From the NCBI GenBank assembly GCA_013368315.1, contig JAACJM010000061.1:62001-126000 (forward strand): 64,000 bases of DNA, written 5' to 3'. Each line of letters starts with the position of its first letter. The stretch's first letter is position 1. The notes below the pieces were generated by a model. That model was not told the DNA's origin. It did not search any database and saw only the letters and a list, made by a program, of their open reading frames with translations. Made by a program: the position numbers and the translations under genes. Below are positions 35,412-45,856 of this stretch, piece by piece. Source of the DNA: Tetrapyrgos nigripes (lineage: Eukaryota; Basidiomycota; Agaricomycetes; Agaricales; Campanellaceae).

Positions 35412-35832
35412 ATCCTCCTCAATGGATTTGTATCTGGAGAGGTTGTAGTAGGCTGATAGATGGCTGGTGAGACGGTGAGGAAAAAAGACGATGGTAGATA
35501 GAGAGAGACGCTAAGCGTGCTCATGACGCCGGCTTCCTATTGCGGTACCGCTTTCAAACTCCGAGTCATATGTATAATGTCAGCCCACTCAAAGCGCCTT
35601 TGTCCTTGCCTTGTCCATTATCCTCATGATCACTAAGACTTTATTCAAGTGATAGGTTTCAGAAGGAGACTATTGGGAATCCTCTGAAAAGTAGGGACCT
35701 TTTCCTATAGGTAATGGATCAACGGTATCGGTAAAAGTGACAGACATCATGCATATGCATCATGTACGAAAATACAACACTAATTTCTCCGAAACGTCGA
35801 CGTCGAGGAGAGACAGATACAAAAACACATAT
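35412..35832. other. Spacer between two minus-strand genes
   Basis: It holds the 3' flank of the membrane protein gene and the promoter of the FHA gene. No gene is seen. Confidence 0.5.
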
Positions 35833-37538
35833 TTACTGCTCGGTATACAGCGGTGGAGGCCTCGCGTCAAATCGAAGCCCACTATCAACATAAGGTTGCT
35901 GGGAGGAGGTGCCATTGGTAATCGTAGAAGCCCGTACCTGACTCTCTGCCCTCATCGTCCCAGTACTCGCCAGCGCAGTAGGAGACTGCCCAGAGTCCAC
36001 AGTCGAAGCATCTGTGGATCCTGCGCCACCCAACTTCTCGTTCGTACTGGCAGATAAAGCTTCCACATTCCCACTTGCAACCTGCGGCCGGCCTTTCGAA
36101 AAGAAAGCCCTTGGTTGTCTATTCCACCCTGATGCTACAGGTGCCGCACCGCCAGCTGAAGACGAAGAATGTTCCAATGAGGACACCAAGTAAGGGGACG
36201 GTGCCACAGCCACATCATCTGAGAGTACTAGTAACGACAGACAATACTTGAGCAAACCGAGCAGAAAAAACGGAAGGCACAGTCAGCTCACAGTTATCAG
36301 CTGAGAAACTCCTCTTTGGATTCCTTCTCCTCCTTAACCAAACTAAGAGAGCCCCAACAAACCCTACCAATACCAATGCGCCAACGACCCCACCTACAAT
36401 AACTCCCACTGGTACTGATCGTCCCGAACTCGAATCACTTGTATCCCCAGGATTTCCCGTCGGATTAGAAGGAGATGCAGTCGTAGCGGGTGCAACACCC
36501 GGCGTAACAAGAAAGTAATCGAAATCCAACGTTAGGTTATTCGTATTTGTGACTGTAACAGTATGATTCCCATGCTCCAAGTCCTTGAGCTGAAAGAACT
36601 GAACGCCGTAGCCGACCAACGAAGGCAGCCCCAAGTGATATTGCTGAACAGGTTGGTCGTCGATAGCAGCAGTTAAATTGAGGGTATCGTTGACGTTACC
36701 GTCGCTGGATGAGTCTAGCAGGCCGTACATACCTATCCCAGTGCCTAATTTACATAAAAAGGTCAGAAAATCTAGAACCTCAGAGCACCAAATAACGAAA
36801 ACACACCTAGAAACGAATAACTCATAACACTCCCCGGCGCCGTTGTAGTCATCAATGTATGATTGAGAACCGGCGTAGCAAGGTCATAATTCTCCCATCC
36901 TTGACCACCACCTGCCTCACCATAAACAATCCCTGGATCTCTATCATCCACAAACAACGTCATCCTTTCCCCGAACTCCGTATTTTCCGTCGGGACATAC
37001 ACCAAAAAGTCAATCAACAAACTCTCTCCATCAATATCGTCCGCAGCAGTCCTAGTGAGAACGAGAGTATGGTTTTTGTCCGCGAGGTCGCGAGTAGACT
37101 CCCAGATGAGTATATGGTACCCATCCTGAGCTGCGGCGGATTCGTCTCCGTCCCGTGAAGATTTGACATCGTAGGTACCTTTTTGAGTGTCGTTGTCGAG
37201 AGAAAATGTGACTGCGGAAGTGCTGAGGACGACTCCACTGTCGACTGCGGCGTAGACTGCGACGTAGCTTCCTAGATATGCAAAAAATCAGCACCAGAGG
37301 TAACAATGGAAATAGAGAAAGATGCAGGAGAAGCAAAGCATAGAACAACTGTCAAGAATGACTCACCGACAAAGTCAAACTTCAAAGTTGCCCCAACTTG
37401 TGTAGTACCCGTCGCGGTCCCTTGAAAACTAATATCATCTCCTTTAGGACTCCAACTGCCACTGTATTCGATACTATCGTCTTGGTCGTCGACAATTACC
37501 AGAGGACGGGAGGAAGAGCTTTGGATAAGGGAGGACAT
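35833..37538 (-). CDS. Single-pass membrane protein with large N-terminal beta-rich ectodomain
   Basis: Exons 37538-37367, 37271-36807, 36744-36292 and 36227-35833 give 494 residues. The start (MSSLIQ..., then VDDQDDSIEYSGSW) is typical of a family expanded in Agaricomycetes. Two galactose-binding-like beta domains seem to follow: one to about residue 200 and a second ending near FDYFLVTPG. A Ser/Thr/Pro/Gly linker precedes one transmembrane helix (about 323-347, VPVGVIVGGVVGALVLVGFV), followed by a WLRRRR stop-transfer signal and a ~145-residue low-complexity cytosolic tail. No cleavable signal peptide is apparent, so the helix itself probably directs insertion. Several NxT sites in the outer part suggest glycosylation. 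I do not know the function; wall sensing is a guess based on shape only. Confidence 0.8.
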
Positions 37539-38759
37539 GATGTTGTGTGTCCACTAGTATCCTGACTGCGCGTTATATTTGGGAAGGACACAGCTCTGAG
37601 AGGATATTTCGAAAGGCTCAGCCTCCTCCACTCGCACCAGGCAGCCCGCGTACACCACCAGGCTAGGGCTTAAAGTCTGAGATACAGAGATTTGAAGAAA
37701 AGGCAGAAAGAGAAACAAGAAATATCAGCGGCGCGAACGCATCATGATGGAACAATCGTACCTTTTGTCTGCTGACGAGTTGTTGTGATATTGAGTACCA
37801 AATTGAGAGGTATTGACCGGCAGATAGCTATCATAGCTATTATGCTTAGACTTGAAAACACAATGCCTTCAAGACACGCTCACCTCCCTGACTTATCCAT
37901 CATCTCCGCCTCTGTCTCGACAAGTTGAGGACCAACGCCAAAACCTGGTCAGTACGTTGCACGAAACGAAAAGAATCTGCCAAGCGTTTTAGCATTCTCG
38001 TGGATACCAAAAAGTGACAGATTTTTCCGCAGCTGTCAAGGATAGATGGACTGGTTTCCAGGCTACCAATTGGCACTGAAGCGAGATCTGCGTTTTTTTT
38101 TATAGAGGTGTTGGCCTAGAATTCGGTGTATTCTCTGTGCGCAGATCTTCCATGTTTGTTATATCTTGATTCTTGAAGAAAAAGCTTCAAGAGACGCGAC
38201 TTGCGATTGCAGGTGAGGGTCAGGAAGAAAGAGATTGCGAGCACGTGTCGCCGTCGGTCGCGGTTGAATCAGAACGTACGTTGAACCGTTAAACTGTTGA
38301 CTATCTATCTATCTATCTCGAGTCAGCCTCGTTTCGACGTCCTCATTCTAAGGTCGACCATTATCGATATTGTCTCTCAGACAGCTACATATCTTATTCA
38401 AGACAATCTGCTACTTTGTTCTAAACCCATGGTTTGAGACTTGGACCCACCGTACACCGTATACTATAGTTAGGCTCGCTCACTTCCTTCAAGTTCAAGT
38501 TCCCGTCTTTCGTTGGTTCGGCCGTGTTGCCTCGTCTGGTCCTCTGGTTCATCCTGTACAATACAATTCTTGACGTTCTTGTCGTCCCGTGCTTCCTCTT
38601 GGTCTCTAGAGAACGGTCCTGCTTTGAAATGTATCTGCAGCTGTCCTCTGAGTCTTTGACCCGCGTCCAAGTAGCGCGTTGCTTCTTGTTTACAATGTTT
38701 ACAAAATGATATTCATCTCCGCCTAAAAAATAGACTAAGGTATTTCCTTTCCTTCAATC
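37539..38759. other. Divergent promoter region at the inner edge of the right arm
   Basis: This separates the minus-strand membrane protein gene from plus-strand DUF1295-A. No gene is seen. The left arm's similarity to the module does not extend here: the DNA upstream of DUF1295-A differs from that upstream of copies B and C except for about 20 bp (GTAGCGCGTTGCTTCTTGTT). Confidence 0.5.
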
Positions 38760-40155
38760 ATGCCTTCCATCCTGTCCAAGCTCCTTCCTCCCTTAGCTAC
38801 GACTTTCGGTATCCAAACCTGTAAGTATCATATAAACCAAGTCTTCTACAGAAGCCTAAGCGGCAAACCTCATGATCCTCCAGTATGCGCCCTCATCTTC
38901 GTCCCCCAACAAAATGACAAGTATTACGACTTTTGCGGTGCCATAGGAAACCTCTCTACGACTTTTGTTTCTCTCTACTATCCAACACTTCAAGCGAGCT
39001 TCTCTGCTGGAAAACTCTTACCCTTACCACCTTTGTCGTCTTTTGCCCCCAGGCAGCTCCTTTTGACTGCAGCGTTGGGTGTATGGGCTATTCGTCTCGG
39101 AGGGTTTTTGGCGCAGGTGCGTAGTAGCGCTATATACGGACTACGGGAGGCGGTATTGACGGCTTTGTGCTCTTATGCTCTGATGTTGTGTTGATAGCGA
39201 GCCCTCAAAGCGGGCGGAGACTCGAGGTTTGACGAGACTAAGAAGCAACCTCGCAGGTTTACCTTCTTTTGGATGGCTCAAGGTGCGTCACCTATGTTAT
39301 CGATCATACTCTCCTTTCTTTATCCCCCTTCTATCCTCCCATTCCTTGTCTCTATCCCTTTCTCTCCCTACCCGTACCCCTAACCCCACCCAATTACAGC
39401 AACCTGGACCTTCCTCATCGGCCTTCCCGTCTACCTATCCAACATCGCACCCGCAAGCGTCCACCCTCCCCTCGGACCTCAGGATTACGCCGCGTTCGGT
39501 CTTTTCGCTGCTTCATTCCTATTCGAAATTGTCGCGGATCATCAGAAATCGGCTTGGAGGAGGGCTAAAGAGCGTAAAGAGCATGATGAAAAGTTTATTT
39601 CGTCGGGGCTTTGGGGGGTTAGTAGGCATCCCAAGTATGTTTTTGTTTGTTATCTTCGCGTTGATATGATTATGAAGCTCCGTGTTTCCCGCTAGCTACA
39701 TCGGCGAACTAGGCATCTGGACCGGCATCTGGGCCTTATCCACCGCTGGACTTCAAACCCGTCATTTTCCTCGAGGAACAGTCGTGTTGGCGGGTCTCAG
39801 TCCGTTGTTTACGTATTTCGTTTTGTCGAAGGTGGGTACTGTGTTTTTACGCGGTATTTTTGCGTTACTCTTGCTGTGAATTCTTTGTCTTTCCCCTTCC
39901 CGTGGTCCTATTTCTTGTCTCTTTTTTCGACCTTGCTTCCTTTCTACCCTACCCTTCTTCATTTTCTCCTCGACTACATGAGGAATATCGGAATTGACTT
40001 TACTGAGTTGCTTTGGCCTCCGTCTGTTACATATGTAGGTCTCCGGCATTCCCCCGCTCGAAAAAGCAGGCGACAAGAAGTTTGGATCCGATCCTAAATG
40101 GCAGGAGTATAAGAGGACGGTTCCGGTGTTCTTCCCTTGGGGGTCGAAGAACTAG
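38760..40155 (+). CDS. DUF1295 (steroid 5-alpha-reductase-like) membrane protein, copy A
   Basis: Six exons (38760-38820, 38884-39116, 39198-39282, 39400-39634, 39696-39831, 40039-40155) close on 288 residues. Five or six hydrophobic segments and the C-terminal DUF1295 hallmarks are present: GLWGVSRHPNYIGE (split by intron 4), GIWTGIWALS, and the terminal block KFGSDPKWQEYK. Proteins of this fold relate to steroid 5-alpha reductases and isoprenylcysteine carboxyl methyltransferases, using NADPH or S-adenosylmethionine on lipid-like substrates. The true substrate here is unknown. The module continues downstream with a hairpin, a conserved spacer and TM-A. No disabling change was seen, though exon 3 (RALKAGGDS...) and its neighbours differ from B at several residues. 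Confidence 0.85.
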
Positions 40156-40587
40156 GAACTAGGGAACCAAGGCAAAGATGAAGGCAAATTGAAGACGAAT
40201 ACGGGATCGGGATGGAGATGGGGATCTTGGGTTGGTGTTCTTGTGATCGTATGAATTTTTCTTTTATGCGTCTTGTGAAGCTGTATTGTCAGTGTGGAAT
40301 GTCAAAGCGCTAACCGTTGCAACTCTTTATGGAATCATGGAACTTTGGTTTAGTTAACTTGGACGGACGTGGCGGATCTTCCATTTCATGGGTTATGGCT
40401 TCTATAATAGGCTATCTATGACTACTATAGTCATTACTGACATCTCTGATCACTCTAACCCTGGACCAGGGGATTTTTTCAGGACGCTTGCAATCAATGG
40501 ACTCTGCTCTGAGGTCTTCTTTTGACCCATGACTTTTAGCCTTTGACCAACTTGAACTTTCGTTCTGTCGAATTCGAGGGACAACTT

Positions 40588-40642
40588 CACGTCCACGTCC
40601 ATTTCGGAGGTTCAACGTTGAACCTCAACGGACGTGGACGTG
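40588..40642. repeat. Nested palindrome (hairpin) downstream of DUF1295-A
   Basis: It carries the same structure as at 8253-8307, in opposite orientation: outer arms CACGTCCACGTCC and GGACGTGGACGTG around the perfect palindrome GAGGTTCAACGTTGAACCTC (40607-40626). Confidence 0.85.
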
Positions 40643-40839
40643 ATAAGCAGATGTTGGATGGCTGATGATGTCCTAGCTGTCTAATGTCTAGTGAGAGGAT
40701 CCATTTTCCGTTTGAGCTGCTATTTTGGTCGATGATCGGGTTCCATCTGTAGGTGCACACTGCATTGGTTATGCGTACAATTTCGAGGTAGGGCATCAGG
40801 CTCAATGGATGGGCTGATCCGATGCTACACTAATAGCTA

Positions 40840-41110
40840 TGCAAATACTACGCAGCGGATATGTTGGGATATATAGCTCGGGCTATGGTGTAAGTAGTAC
40901 CTGACTCTTCTCCCCGACCTCTGTGCTTCTGTTTCTTTCATGCTGTGTAGTTCTCTCCAGATCAGGCCCTGACTTGTATTGCAGAACGGAAATGGAACGT
41001 ACTTGGAAGAAGACCTGTCATCTCACCGACAAAGGGATGGCAATTTGAACTTTGTGGCCACTGGCAGTTCGTATCAGACGCTCAGGCTTTCAGGTCCATC
41101 TTTGTCTTTG
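40840..41110. repeat. Conserved spacer block of the DUF1295/TM module (A copy)
   Basis: It is the mirror counterpart of 7790-8060, between DUF1295-A and TM-A. A frame that is open on the complementary strand of the left copy meets a TGA within about 13 codons here, which argues against coding. Confidence 0.6.
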
Positions 41111-41244
41111 GATAATATAAAGATAAGATTAGCGTAACGTTTTTGATTCTTGAAGATCATCAAACTGATTGGAAGCCACTATCGAATTCTGAACCCAGGC
41201 TACCCAGCATGTCCGAAATGGTCTCGGATCGTTGTCTGACCTTA

Positions 41245-41375
41245 CACGCCGAAAAGACAAAAATATCCACTCGACGGATAGATCACATCACTACTACTGA
41301 TATAAGATATATCTGTAAAAAAGTGTGTTTCTGTACGCCTTTCTGCCGAGCGGATATTTTTGTATTTTCGGCGTG
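41245..41375. mobile_element. 131-bp MITE with ~28-bp terminal inverted repeats
   Basis: The left end CACGCCGAAAAGACAAAAAT continues as ATCC(A)CTCG; the right end is its inverted copy with two mismatches. It is absent from the matching spacers upstream of TM-E and TM-B, where the sequence reads GACCTTAAGTC or GATCTTGAGTC. The flanks TTA (left) and TCA (right) suggest a 3-bp TTA duplication of the PIF/Harbinger type with one later change, or a TA duplication as in Tc1/mariner. There is no coding capacity. Confidence 0.85.
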
Positions 41376-41570
41376 TCAAGTCAAAGCTGTTTCAGGCCAG
41401 AGGCTTCTATTCAATAAATCCATACTTATCCTGATACTACCAGGTGATTCGATTCACGTATAAAGGAATGGAGCTGGCAATCTGTCCAACGCTGACTGGA
41501 AGGGAACTCTTCATTCGTTGGTGATCCTAGCAGGCTGACACCCATTCGCACACTCAATAACCCGAATATC

Positions 41571-42998
41571 ATGTCGATATCTTCACAGGACCAACAACAA
41601 TCTCTTCCTCTCGTAGACGCTGACCTAACTGTCTTGCACATATGGATGGCTAAGACAGCGGTGGGTTTCTTCTTGTTTGGTATACATATTACCCTGACAT
41701 TCGCAGTTGTGTGTTTATTCCTGTGAGTCTTTTCTTTTCTTTTACTTTCACTCTTTCATCTTTCAATCCTTCGAGTCTCAATTATATACCTGCCTGAACG
41801 CTGATATGCTCTCAATGATACTACTAGTTTCCGCAAATCAAAATCAAGAGCTCAAGTAGCACTCGTCATCATGGCAATAGCCATGCTGATTCTTTCCCTC
41901 ATGTCTCTAGTTCTTGAGTTCGAATACAACGTCGTTCAAATCCCATCCATCGGGTACAACCCTCCAGACCCGGATTGGTTGACTCGAGTTATGGCGAATA
42001 TAACGATTGCGGGTGCGTTTATGCACAGGCTTAATGTGAGTTTCCCCAATGCTTGGAGTCTTGCGTGCTGACTGCAATTCGTGTGTAGTTCTTAGCATCG
42101 GATGGTATCGTTGTTTGGAGAGCCTGGGTACTTTTCCCACGAAACTTGACTGTTAGAATCGTTCTCGTTTTGTGTATGATTGGGTCTACTGGTGAGCTGA
42201 AAATTGACGTTTATCTCTCCGCCCGCGACGGCTTGACGAACTTGAATCTCAAAGTTGGTATCCTTGTCGATGCTGGAAGAGGCGCAGCAAGAGTCCTAGA
42301 AGATCCAGCTGCACAGGGTGACGGTCAAGCTCCAGGAGCACCAGTCGGGGGTTTAGTCATGTCTCTTCCGCTTTTCATAACCAATGTAATTGCTACACTT
42401 CTTATTGGACATAAAGCACGGTAAGTTGTACTTATTCTCTATTTCATCGGGGACTCGCCACTAACAACATACATCTGCTTAGTATGCATCGTCAGGAAAT
42501 GAAAAAGAATCTCGCCTCCTGCAGTAACTCTGTGGTCAAAGTGCAGAAGGTCTTGTTACTTCTGGTGGAATCGGGCGTGGCTTATTGCATCCTTTGGGTC
42601 AGTGTTACTTGCTGTTATACCTCGAATTGCCATGAAGCTCATGCAAGACTCTTCCATTGATATAGATATTTTATACCGCAAGCGCATTTTTCAACGGTGC
42701 CGTAAAGTCGACAGCGTCTTTCGAGATTTTTGGTATCGCTATGCCATTATTATCGGTGAGTCTTGGTCGAAACTGTCGGACGTCTAATTATAACTCAGGT
42801 CGAACATAGGGTCTATACCCAATCATCGTCATTCTCATCGTGACGCTTGAATCAAAGAGGGATTTATCGCAGCTAAACGAAACATCTGTGAGCCAATCTA
42901 TTAAGTTCGCCGCTGCACCCTGCGGCCCACTGGCAGTCAGTGCGAATTCAGAAAGTCTTGCGGCTGTCAGTGGATCTGATGCACGAGCATCTGCTTGA
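41571..42998 (+). CDS. Seven-helix membrane protein of unknown function, copy TM-A
   Basis: Exons 41571-41722, 41828-42035, 42089-42191, 42255-42420, 42483-42597, 42666-42755 and 42810-42998 close on 340 residues. The start, MSISSQDQQQSLPLVDADLT, is shared with TM-B and TM-E. About seven hydrophobic stretches are present, including VGFFLFGIHITLTFAVVCLF, ALVIMAIAMLILSLMSLVL, a central WRAWVLFPRNLTVRIVLVL, and VQKVLLLLVESGVAYCILW. The C-terminal tail is short, polar and Ser/Ala-rich. Its exon 1, intron 1 and about 100 bp of upstream DNA are nearly identical to TM-B, pointing to recent duplication or conversion. Function is unknown; the topology is compatible with a receptor or transporter. Confidence 0.82.
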
Positions 42999-43453
42999 AA
43001 TTTTGGAAGCGCGATTTATCGCTAGTAAATGGAAAGGAAGTGGGAAGGGTTAATACCGCTTTGGCGTGCTACATAGTACTACGATGTTGATTTGTCCGTG
43101 GGGTTGTATGAACATCGAATTTTTCAACTATCTATCTTGTTCTGTGTTTTACGCGATTCGAAGAAAAAGCGCACGTAGTAGGTCTTCGCATTACTGTAAA
43201 CAGCTTTGCGACTCCCCATGCGGCCTTCGCCATGGGGGCGAGCGAATGCTACGGCATGGGTCGACAGCTCGCAGGGGGAGCCTCCGTCAAGTCGGCGCTG
43301 GCGAGCCTCCATTCCACTGTGGATCATGCACCATTTTCATGTCGGCACTATCACTGACAATGTTCACACATAGAATCCGCAAATGTATACCTATTTTATC
43401 CGTCCTTCGAGTCAATGACGTAGCGCGTTGCTTCTTGTTTCTTTCCTTCAACC
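42999..43453. other. Spacer between TM-A and DUF1295-B
   Basis: Its intact form aligns with the left arm at 4510-6037, where at least three insertions have split it. A shorter match lies at 51032-51235. It contains no gene, but defines the empty sites used to call those insertions. Confidence 0.6.
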
Positions 43454-44339
43454 ATGCCGTCCATCCTCTCCAAGCTTCTTCCTCCCCTAGCTACGGCTTT
43501 CGGTGTACAAACCTGTAATCATACTCCGAATAAATTCTGTACAAAACCCTGACTCAGTCATACTTACTTTTCACCAGTATTCGCCATCATCTTCGTTCCC
43601 CAACAGAACGAAAAGTATTTCGACCTTTGCGGTGCTGCAGGATACCTCTCCACAACTTTCGTCTCTCTATACTATCCAACACTTCGAGCGAGCTTTTCTA
43701 CCGGAAAACTCTTACCTTTACCACCTTTGTCGTCTTTTGCGCCCAGACAGCTTCTTTTGACTGTAGCGTTGGGTGTATGGGCAGTTCGTCTTGGAGCGTT
43801 TTTGGGGCAGGTGTGTAACACCGTCTGTGGGCTATTGGATACGGCGCTGATGTGTTGTATGATCTATCGCTTAGCGTGCTATCAAAGCCGGCGGAGACTC
43901 GAGGTTTGACGAACTCAAGAAGCAGCCTCTCACGTTTACCTCCTATTGGATGATTCAAGGTGCGTTCACCTGTGTCTATGTCATAATCTCCTTTCTTACT
44001 TACCGCACTTCATCTTATATCCTCCCTTTCCCTTTCTCTTCCTGCACCAACAGCAATTTGGACATTCCTCGTCGGCTTACCCGTCTACCTATCCAACATC
44101 GCACCCGCAAGCGTCCACCCTCCCCTCGGTCCTCGCGATTATGCCGCATTCGGTCTTTTCGCCACGTCGTTCCTCTTCGAAAACGTTGCGGATTATCAGA
44201 AATCGACTTGGAGACGTTCTAAAGAGCTTAAACAGCATGATGAGAAGTTTATTTCGACTGGACTTTGGGGGGTTAGTAGACATCCGAAGTAGGTGCCAAT
44301 TACTTGAACCCTCTAGTTTGGACGTCATGAAGGCTGATA

Positions 44340-44384
<45 letters not shown>

Positions 44385-44837
44385 TCCTCTTTTCCATTGT
44401 TGTCTCATCTAGCTACGTTGGCGAAGTAGGCATCTGGACCGGAATCTGGGCATTGTCCACCACTGCCCTTCAAACTCATCATTTTCCCAGAGGGACAGTC
44501 GCTTTGGCGGGTGTTGCTAGTCCGTTATTCACGTATTTGCTTTTGACGAACGTGAGTTTTTGCGTTTTGATGTTTTCGATCCTGGGTTTTTGTATTCTTG
44601 TTCTTGGCTTTCCTTACCCCAGTCTTCCTTCCCTTGTACTCCTTTGTCGATGTTGATTTGACTCACTGGCTGACTCTGGTCTCTGTCTCTCATGTTATAT
44701 TATTATTATATTATGTATAGGTCTCCGGTGTCCCCCTTCTTGAAAAAGCAGGCGACAAAAAGTTTGGAACCGACCCCAAGTGGCAGAAGTATAAGAGGAC
44801 GGTTCCGGTGTTTTTCCCTTGGGGGTCGAAGAATTGA
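43454..44837 (+). CDS. DUF1295 (steroid 5-alpha-reductase-like) membrane protein, copy B
   Basis: Exons 43454-43514, 43578-43810, 43875-43959, 44054-44288, 44413-44551 and 44721-44837 give 289 residues, one more than copy A because of a single codon in exon 5 (GVASPL against GLSPL). All family features are present: ASFSTGKLLPLPPLSSFAPR, GLWGVSRHPNYVGE, GIWTGIWALS and KFGTDPKWQKYKRTVPVFFP. The same lipid-modifying or reductase-type activity as copy A is likely but unproven. Intron 4 carries a long CT microsatellite not found in A. Copies C (5' part) and D (intron 4) are closest to this one. It follows TM-A by 455 bp on the same strand. Confidence 0.85.
44344..44381 (+). repeat. CT dinucleotide microsatellite in intron 4 of DUF1295-B
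   Basis: Uninterrupted CT run of about 19 units, represented by a shortened complementary GA run in copy D (near 3120-3132). Confidence 0.9.
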
Positions 44838-45569
44838 GAACTGATTGGGGGCCGGGTTGGGGCTAGGGCGATGCCTACTAGGTGGACGATGAAGCAGTCT
44901 AGGTGAACGGTGCGGTATCGCGAAGTCGTTTTTGTTCTTCTTTCCATTGTAATTGTTCAAGTGTTTAACCGTTGTAGCAGTATGTATAGTATTCTTGTCC
45001 TCTTCATGGAATCACGGAACTTTAGTTTTGTCAACTTGGACGGACGTGGCGGACTTTCCAATCATGGCATATGGCTTGGGCTATCTATGACTATGGACAT
45101 TGGTGACATCTCTGATTATCACTCTATCCCTGTCCAGGAGATTTTTTTGGGACGCTTGCAATCGATGGACTCCGATGACTTTTAGCCTTTGACCAACTTG
45201 AACTTTCGTTCTGTTGGATTCGAGGGGCAACCTCAGTGGGCGTGGACGCGATCAGTAGATATTGGATGGTCGATGATGCATCAATGATGTCCAAGCTGTC
45301 CGATGTCTAGTGAGTGCCTCCATTTTCCGTTTTGAGCTGCTATTTTGGTTTTGGTTGATGATCGAGTCCCATCTGGCGGTGCACACTGCATTGGTTATTA
45401 GCACGCTATTTATTACTAGTAGCAGGTAAGCGTACAGTTTGAGCGCAGCCTGAGTATGGATTTCTTATCGATTCACTGAAAAGTACTACTATCGATACTG
45501 ATTTCCTCAATTTTGAGGTAGAGTATCAGGCTCAATGGATGTGCTGATCCGAATGATGCTATACTATGC
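44838..45569. other. 3' spacer of DUF1295-B
   Basis: It aligns with the DNA downstream of copies A and C but lacks the nested palindrome they carry, reading GGGGCAACCTCAGTGGGCGTGG at the place where the hairpin sits. It contains no gene. Confidence 0.5.
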
Positions 45570-45800
45570 AAATACTACGCAGTGGATATGTTGGGATATG
45601 TACCCCGGGCTGTAGTGTAAGTACCTGATGCTTCTCCCCGACCTTTGTGCTTCTGTTTCTCTCATGCTATGTGGTTCTCTCTGGGTCAGGCCCTGATTTA
45701 CATTGCAGAACACGCTTTGAAACGCACTGTTGTAGGAAGACCTGTCATTGCACCGACAAAGGGATGGCAGTTTGAACTTTGTGGCCACTGGCAGTTCGTA
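45570..45800. repeat. Conserved spacer block of the DUF1295/TM module (B copy)
   Basis: Same landmarks as the other three copies (CTTCTCCCCGACC, GACAAAGGGATGGCAGTTTG, TGGCCACTGGCAGTTCGTATCAG). The seven-helix gene that should follow is pushed 2.4 kb away by an insertion. Confidence 0.6.
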
Positions 45801-45856
45801 TCAGGCACTCAAGCTTCTTCCCAAACTTATCCTGATACTCCCAGATGATTTGATCC

